12,124 nt of DNA, taken from positions 1 through 12,124 of the forward strand of contig CAKUXH010000022.1 in the NCBI GenBank assembly GCA_934700265.1, written 5' to 3'. Origin of the DNA: an uncultured Opitutales bacterium. Lineage in GTDB: Bacteria; Verrucomicrobiota; Verrucomicrobiia; Opitutales; UBA9783. Numbering within the stretch: position 1 is the first letter of the stretch; the number at the start of each line of letters is the position of its first letter. Under the pieces are notes generated by a model. That model made no database searches. It was given only the letters and a program-made list of their open reading frames with translations, and was not told the DNA's origin. The translations under genes were made by a program, and so were the position numbers. Shown here one piece after another: positions 7,802-12,124 of the stretch.

Positions 7802-7898
7802 TTTTTAGAAGTTTTCTGTAATTTCCTCGTATTCCGGCAGATTTTTTAATTTAAAAAACATCCGGCAAATAAAATTTTTGCTATTTTTCAAAAAGATA

Positions 7899-7926
7899 TT
7901 TACTTTTTTGTGAATTTTTTTATAAT
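7899..7926 (+). promoter_or_regulatory. Probable sigma70-type promoter of the secreted cysteine-rich gene
   Basis: TTTACT at 7899-7904 is separated by 16 bases from a consensus TATAAT at 7921-7926. The predicted transcript would start near 7933, about 50 bases before the ATG at 7983. AGGA at 7971-7974 is placed eight bases before that ATG. The surroundings are AT-rich, so a chance match is possible, but the consensus -10 box and the geometry are good. Confidence 0.5.
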
Positions 7927-7982
7927 TAACCTTGACTCAGGTAGGTAATTCAATTTGCTTGAGCGATAAAAGGATATATATT

Positions 7983-8477
7983 ATGTTCATGAATTTTAGG
8001 AAATTATTGTCAATCGTAATAGGGCTGAATTTAAGTTTTAATGCGCTAGCTGGAAACGAACCAGAAATTATTGAAGATGAAAATGGAGACCCTATCGGTA
8101 TAAAATTAAATTTGCCGGAAGAATTAATTAAAGACTGCGAAAATAAATTTTGGACCTTAAAAGATGAGACAACAAAAACCGAATTAGATAACATTTTGAG
8201 TTCTCAAGAAAATTTTGATGAATGGTGTCAAAAACAAACAGAAATAGATAACAGAAACCCAGTAAAATTAAGAAATCTTTTGTGTAAATATGCCTACATT
8301 TTACGAGGTGCCAATGAGAAATCATACACCTTAGAGGGTGTTTTCTGTAAAAGGGTGGAATTGGGAAAAATTTTAGGGGGGATTCACCTAAAAGGTGCCA
8401 CACCATGTTGTTGTTACTATACAGAAGCAGAATTGTATGTAAAAGAGTTAAAACTTACATTACTGGATTGTTTTTAA
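7983..8477 (+). CDS. Secreted cysteine-rich protein of unknown function
   Basis: I do not recognise this 164-residue protein. It has a textbook Sec signal peptide: MFMNFRKLLS, a hydrophobic IVIGLNL core, and an ALA-G cleavage site after residue 23. The mature part is about 141 residues and contains eight cysteines, including a CCC triplet near residue 149 and one in the last LLDCF. This suggests disulfide bonding in the periplasm or outside the cell. The first part is acidic (EIIEDENGD); the rest is mixed helix and strand. ATG 7983 was chosen because AGGA lies eight bases upstream; an earlier in-frame TTG (7932) would destroy the signal peptide, and ATG 7989 is possible. It is a single-gene unit with its own promoter and a strong terminator, next to a former secreted protease gene. 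The context suggests an extracellular or host-directed role, but the sequence shows no enzyme motif. Confidence 0.75.
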   Translation: MFMNFRKLLSIVIGLNLSFNALAGNEPEIIEDENGDPIGIKLNLPEELIKDCENKFWTLKDETTKTELDNILSSQENFDEWCQKQTEIDNRNPVKLRNLLCKYAYILRGANEKSYTLEGVFCKRVELGKILGGIHLKGATPCCCYYTEAELYVKELKLTLLDCF

Positions 8478-8516
8478 TTACTGGTTCTTTCAATAAATTA
8501 CTACTTTATTCTTACG

Positions 8517-8556
8517 AATAAAACCTCACAAATTCAATAGTGGGGTTTTATTTTTT
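8517..8556 (+). terminator. Intrinsic (rho-independent) terminator
   Basis: AATAAAACCTCAC (8517-8529) pairs with GTGGGGTTTTATT (8540-8552) over 13 base pairs with one G-U pair and a 10-base loop. It is followed by a T-rich run (TTTTATTTTTTATTT). It ends transcription about 40 bases after the stop of the secreted cysteine-rich gene. The A-rich 5' arm would also make it partly active on the opposite strand. Confidence 0.85.
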
Positions 8557-8596
8557 ATTTGCTATTATTGCTAATAAATAGTAAACTATAAATACC

Positions 8597-10229
8597 ATGA
8601 AAGTTTGTCTTTTATTATTACAAATATTTGTTTTTCGCAAAATTTGCAACCTAAAGACATAATAAAGTTTTTCGATTTCAGTAATATAAGAAATTTACAA
8701 TTAAACATAACAAAACTTTTAAGTGAACAGTTAAGTCTACCTAACGGACAAAATTTATGGAAAGCTTTTTTATATTTGTATGAGACATGTAATGAAGAAT
8801 TCACTTTTAAATTTACTTTTAAGGAGCATGATAGCTTCGGAATATTCTTTTACATAAATGCGAAAATGATCCGAATGATAAGAAAAAGAAAATATTTTAT
8901 TTCAAGGTAAAGTGCAATAAAATGTTTTTCGAGAGTGTTTTTTTAGATAAAGAAATTCTCGAAAAAAACATGCTTTATCGCCCATGTTTAATAAAACTCA
9001 ATGGAAAATATCATTTAAGAGAACAAGAACTTCCTTTTTTTATTACACTTGCCCATGAGTTTTTACATGCATTGAATCAAATGGAACGTATCCAATATAT
9101 AGCGACGCAAATGGCACCTGAATATTTTGAGAAGATATCTACATCTAACGATATACAAAATGCTATCGACAATATACTGCCTATGCAAACTCTTTTAAGA
9201 CAAAAACTAAACACTTCGCCAAGCAATTTATGTTTCAAAGAAAAATATAAAGAATTATGGCAGAATAATGGAAATGATGATTCTCTTGATGAAATGACAG
9301 TGATATTAGGCAGTAATGGACAAATTAGTGATAAAGAATCAGTTTTCATTGGTGAAACTACTATTTTGCAAGAATTCTATAATAATCCAACAATTATTTC
9401 TTGGACACACTGTAATGCACATGATTATGAATTTTACACAAATAAAATGAATACTTCGCTTGAGCCTGAATATGTGGAATGTGTATTAAGAAAATTCTAT
9501 GCCTCAATGCCTACATTAGAAGATACTACCTCAAGTGATGATGCAAAGATAATTTTATTCGGATGGAAGGATTTGCAATATAAAGATCATATAATTGCTA
9601 GGAAAGACACAGAAGCTGAAGTTAAAAAAGATCTAAAACAACCTAAAATAGTTCGTTTAAAACGAAAAAATAGCACGATTTCTCAGTTTATTTTATATCC
9701 ACCATTAGAAAATAAAAAATTGTTGCCTATATTTTCAAGCAGAAAAACAACATTAACTATTAATGGTTATACTATCATTGATGTGCCCGGTGATGGCAAT
9801 TGTGCGTTTTGGGCCGTTTTGGTTGCAAATGGAGATATCCCATCGGACGAATTGAGCAAACTAATGGCTGCCTATACCATACTACAACAATATGGTTATA
9901 GTCCTAATTGAAGCGATTGCCAAAAAGCACTTCAGAAGGCATCTCAAAAAGCCGTAAATAAAATGATTAAATTACGCACTGATTGTAGACTGCCAAATTT
10001 AGGTTCATGGGAAAGCGAAGAAGATTTACAAACGATTGCAAGTAATATAGGTAAACCAATTATACTTATATAAAGGCATGAGGGAAGAACAACGTATACC
10101 TTATACAACAGCGGAAATGCAGGTACAAATTTAACAGATTCAACTAAAACCGCGGGAGATATTTTTCTGGAGTATTGTGGACACCCGCAATTGTATGGCA
10201 AATTACAAACCAAACTGCAAAGTTGTTAA
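8597..10229 (+). pseudogene. Broken secreted effector: HExxH (M91-like) metallopeptidase plus OTU cysteine protease
   Basis: Four lesions split one gene of about 544 codons. ATG 8597 gives a signal-like MKVCLLLLQIFVF. One missing T in the run at 8631-8635 moves the reading into the frame SQNLQPKDIIKFF... (to about 8862). A missing A in the run at 8863-8866 then leads into NDPNDKKKKIFYFKVK... and on through the long frame ending at TGA 9909. That frame has LAHEFLHALNQ, a zinc HExxH motif (codons for HEFLH at 9054-9068), and a later DEMTVILG...IGETTILQEF stretch, reminiscent of NleD-type M91 effector peptidases. Near 9790-9803, VPGDGNCAFWAV is the OTU catalytic Asp-Gly-Asn-Cys. Past the stop the same frame continues with GSWESEEDLQTIASNIGKPI, a TAA at 10071, and IFLEYCGHPQLYGK, which supplies the expected OTU histidine, ending at TAA 10227-10229. 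OTU enzymes remove ubiquitin in host cells. The OTU call is firm, the M91 call moderate. Confidence 0.75.
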
Positions 10230-10270
10230 AAGTTAGGATTAAAAACGTTATTGGGTTGTTGGGAAATATT

Positions 10271-10300
10271 TTTACACAATAAAATTACAAGATTTATAGT
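10271..10300 (+). promoter_or_regulatory. Possible promoter of the acyl carrier protein operon
   Basis: TTTACA (10271-10276), an 18-base spacer and TATAGT (10295-10300) lie about 120 bases before the acyl carrier protein start. The predicted leader contains AGGA (10308-10311) followed by a five-codon frame, ATG 10318 to TAA 10333-10335. Boxes are good but not perfect, and the region is very AT-rich. Confidence 0.35.
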
Positions 10301-10422
10301 ATTCTTTAGGAAAATTAATGAAAGGGGTAGTGTAAATTTATGCCAAGATATTAAAAATGTGTTGCAATTTATTTTAATATGATTTACTAAAGGTACAAGT
10401 TTGTTTTGTTCTTTATTAAGAT

Positions 10423-10692
10423 ATGATGAATGAATTGGAATTAAGACAGCATTATAAAGAGGCTGTTATTAATATAGTTCGGGGAATTATTGACCCGGAT
10501 GGTTTTAGAAAAGATGAAATAAAAACAGACGTTTCATTATTTTCTGCTGGATTAGGGTTGGATTCCATAGATGTTGTGGAATTGGTCTCACAAATTGAAG
10601 AAACTTTCCACATTAAAATTGAAGATTATTGGAAGTTGAGAACGATAGATAATATTGTAGATTATTTGATAGATAATAAAATTGATGGATAG
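10423..10692 (+). CDS. Acyl carrier protein
   Basis: This 89-residue acyl carrier protein has the 4'-phosphopantetheine attachment site GLGLDSIDVVEL, with the modified serine at residue 48. Helix I (RQHYKEAVINIVRGII), helix II after the serine and the C-terminal IDNIVDYLIDNK helix fit the fold. The sequence differs from what is expected of a housekeeping AcpP, for example VSLFSAGLGL before the serine and a basic patch, FRKDEIK. Together with its position ahead of a FabZ-like gene and an oxidoreductase this points to a dedicated carrier for a specialised acyl group, possibly for a glycan or lipid (inference). The start could be ATG 10423 or ATG 10426; there is only a weak TAAG upstream. It overlaps the next gene by 8 bases. 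Confidence 0.9.
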   Translation: MMNELELRQHYKEAVINIVRGIIDPDGFRKDEIKTDVSLFSAGLGLDSIDVVELVSQIEETFHIKIEDYWKLRTIDNIVDYLIDNKIDG

Positions 10693-11107
10693 TTTAGATG
10701 TTATTCAGTGTCTTCCTCAGAGATATCCATTTTTGTTTATAGATAAGATCATCTCGTGTGACTATTTAAAGTTTGCAAAAGCGTCTAAGGCGATTACTTA
10801 TAACGAATGGTTCTTTCAAGGGCATTTTCCTAATAATCCGGTTTTGCCAGGTAATATAATAATAGAAATGATGGCACAAACGATTGGAATTATGCTTTAT
10901 TCAAAAACTGAAAAAGTCCTTAAATCCGACCTTGGGTATATGGCAAAATGTAATGTAAAATTTTTTGAAAAGATTAAACCAGGGGTTGTTTTAACAACAG
11001 AAGCAACTTGTTTAGGTTTATATGAAGATTTTTGTAAAGCAAAAGTCGCTGCTTATAAAAACGAAACACTCGTAGCAGGAGGAGAAATTATTATAAGCTT
11101 TCGCTAA
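10685..11107 (+). CDS. FabZ-like (3R)-hydroxyacyl-ACP dehydratase
   Basis: This 140-residue hot-dog-fold protein is close to the usual FabZ length. It shows LPQRYPFLFIDKI (10-22), NEWFFQGHFPNNPVLPG (40-56) with the catalytic His47, and IIIEMMAQTIGIM with the catalytic Glu61. FabZ normally has H-R-Y/F-P in the first block; here Gln replaces that non-catalytic His. The enzyme would dehydrate a 3-hydroxyacyl group on the partner carrier encoded just upstream, in the cytoplasm. I start it at ATG 10685, inside the end of the carrier gene; the in-frame TTG at 10682 is less likely. No ribosome site is visible, so it is probably translated by coupling. The pairing with its own carrier suggests a pathway-specific enzyme, not the main fatty acid synthase. 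Confidence 0.9.
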   Translation: MDSLDVIQCLPQRYPFLFIDKIISCDYLKFAKASKAITYNEWFFQGHFPNNPVLPGNIIIEMMAQTIGIMLYSKTEKVLKSDLGYMAKCNVKFFEKIKPGVVLTTEATCLGLYEDFCKAKVAAYKNETLVAGGEIIISFR

Positions 11108-11113
11108 AACGAC

Positions 11114-11620
11114 ATGATCAATAAAACGTTTATATTAAAAGTCGGGAATATAATATTTGTGTCGTTCATAGTTGCATGTGGTATTGCTTTTTATTTGCAA
11201 AACAATCCGCATAATGTAAATCGTTTAAAAAAAACAAATGGTGAAATACATTTTCAAGATGTTTCTAATGTAGAAACATTAGATGAAGTTTTAAAAATTT
11301 TATCTAACAATACGCTACAAGGCGGCTATATTGGACTTAATTATACAGAAGAACAAATAAAAAACTTGCAACTCACGGATTTGCAACGTTCGATTTGTGA
11401 GGCTTACAGTTTTGCATTGAAATCTAATATTGAACCTAATCTATCTCAAAAATTAGTCTACATGGAACAAAGCCTGCGAGTATTTGATAAATTGCTTCAA
11501 CAACATCCCAAGGATAGTATTGTTAGACGGTATCATTTCTATCTCATGAATCAAATCCCAAGTTTTTTTGTGAATAAAACGCAATTAAACGAAGATAAAA
11601 ATTTGCTGGAGCAATTATAA
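11114..11620 (+). CDS. Membrane-anchored protein of unknown function
   Basis: I do not recognise this 168-residue protein. Residues 5-28 form one hydrophobic segment after a short basic N-terminus, so the rest should face the periplasm. IVAC at 19-22 resembles a lipobox, but the hydrophobic run continues past the cysteine (GIAFYL), so a plain membrane anchor is more likely. Residues 60-165 are predicted by eye as mostly amphipathic helices with leucine-rich spacing (LQRSICEAYSFAL, LVYMEQSLRVFDKLLQQHP), vaguely like TPR helices but without a clear repeat. It starts 6 bases after the dehydratase stop. Its TAA shares a base with the next ATG (TAATG), which ties it firmly to the operon. A scaffold or accessory part of the glycan or acyl pathway is possible, but nothing in the sequence proves it. 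Confidence 0.75.
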   Translation: MINKTFILKVGNIIFVSFIVACGIAFYLQNNPHNVNRLKKTNGEIHFQDVSNVETLDEVLKILSNNTLQGGYIGLNYTEEQIKNLQLTDLQRSICEAYSFALKSNIEPNLSQKLVYMEQSLRVFDKLLQQHPKDSIVRRYHFYLMNQIPSFFVNKTQLNEDKNLLEQL

Positions 11621-12124
11621 TGGAAGTAGCATTATTCGGGGCAGGTTTTGCAGGTCAACGTTATTTGAAAGCATTAAATTATTTCCATCAATGCAATAAA
11701 CAGGAGATGATTGTTTATTTGTACGATACCAGACAAGAAGCTTTGGATAATGTAAGCAACACTTATGCTTTTCGCTTAATTAAAAATTTGTTTGAAGAAA
11801 ATAAGCCACTTTATTTACCAAATCATATCATAATCGCAGTTAATGAATATAATCATTACAGTTTGATTTTAAAAATTATAAAACAAGCTAAAACTGCACT
11901 AAAAATATTGGTAGAAAAACCATTTGTTGAAAATCAAAATCAACTAAAAGATTTAATGCAATATCCGCATTTTACAAAACATTCCTGGAGTTTGGCTTTA
12001 GTTGAAAGGTTTAGTCCAATTACTCAATTTGCAAAGGCATTTATTGCAAAATATTGAAATCTGATATTAATAATCCTGGAGTGAGTGTGGCGCCAGACTA
12101 CTGGAATCGATATTGGGATTTATA
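11620..12124 (+). pseudogene. Gfo/Idh/MocA-like NAD(P)-dependent oxidoreductase, frameshifted and cut by the window edge
   Basis: The N-terminal Rossmann fold is clear: VALFGAGFAGQRYL (3-16) with the GxGxxG dinucleotide site, an acidic end of strand 2 (LYDTRQEA), and ILVEKPF (96-102), the hallmark lysine-proline motif of the Gfo/Idh/MocA family. These enzymes oxidise or reduce sugars and cyclitols. The frame stops at TGA 12055-12057 after about 145 codons, well short of the usual 300 or more. Reading from TTG 12054 in the next frame continues sensibly (LKSDINNPG, then VSVAPDYWNRYWDL) to the window end. One missing T in TAT-TTG-AAA explains the break. So this is a pseudogene or a sequencing error near 12052-12055. 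It is translationally coupled to the gene before it and is the fourth gene of the acyl carrier operon. Confidence 0.7.

Noticed and set aside
8597..10229. Alternative genetic code with TGA read as an amino acid, to rescue the protease gene.
   Set aside because: The same gene also has an in-frame TAA and two frameshifts, and intact genes here (such as the C-half transketolase and the class I methyltransferase) end with TGA.
1..12124. CRISPR array, tRNA, rRNA or insertion sequence with terminal inverted repeats.
   Set aside because: No regularly spaced repeats, no cloverleaf or conserved rRNA segments, and no transposase motif were seen on either strand.

Overview
The window is AT-rich and mixes intact genes with clearly decaying ones. 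It encodes proteins of types usually aimed at eukaryotic cells: a PLCXD-like phosphatidylinositol phospholipase C, and a broken secreted protein carrying an HExxH metallopeptidase motif and an OTU cysteine-protease domain. It also holds a surface-glycan operon. This fits a host-associated, probably intracellular Gram-negative bacterium, such as a protist or arthropod symbiont. The lineage cannot be fixed from the sequence; an alphaproteobacterial (Holosporales/Rickettsiales-like) or Legionellales-like origin is only a guess.

Layout, left to right. Positions 1-211 (+) hold the tail of a degraded gene of the conserved 'N-A-x-K-H-G' hypothetical family. Positions 402-898 (+) hold a dead cytidylyltransferase with a one-base frameshift and lost CTP-binding arginines. 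Positions 912-2030 (+) encode an intact PI-PLC X-domain protein. Positions 7184 down to 2103 (-) form a compact six-gene operon, transcribed in this order: DegT/DnrJ aminotransferase, class I methyltransferase, TylF-like O-methyltransferase, transketolase N half, transketolase C half, polyprenyl-phosphate sugar-1-phosphate transferase. Positions 7468-7781 (+) hold a second wreck of the same hypothetical family. Positions 7983-8477 (+) encode a secreted cysteine-rich protein with its own likely promoter and a good intrinsic terminator. Positions 8597-10229 (+) hold the metallopeptidase/OTU pseudogene. From 10423 to the right edge (+) runs a second operon: acyl carrier protein, FabZ-like dehydratase, membrane-anchored unknown, and a Gfo/Idh/MocA-like oxidoreductase that is frameshifted and cut by the window edge.

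How the genes work together (inference). The minus operon would build a transaminated, methylated and probably carbon-extended sugar and prime it on a lipid carrier. The right-hand operon could supply an acyl group and a sugar oxidation step for the same kind of glycan. The PI-PLC, the cysteine-rich secreted protein and the former protease look like a host-interaction set inserted between or beside these glycan genes.

The non-coding stretches at 212-401, 2031-2102, 7185-7467, 7782-7898 and 10230-10422 are all short. Apart from the sites listed, I see nothing convincing in them. All four frameshifts I can place are single missing bases on the + strand genes, while the 5 kb minus operon is clean.
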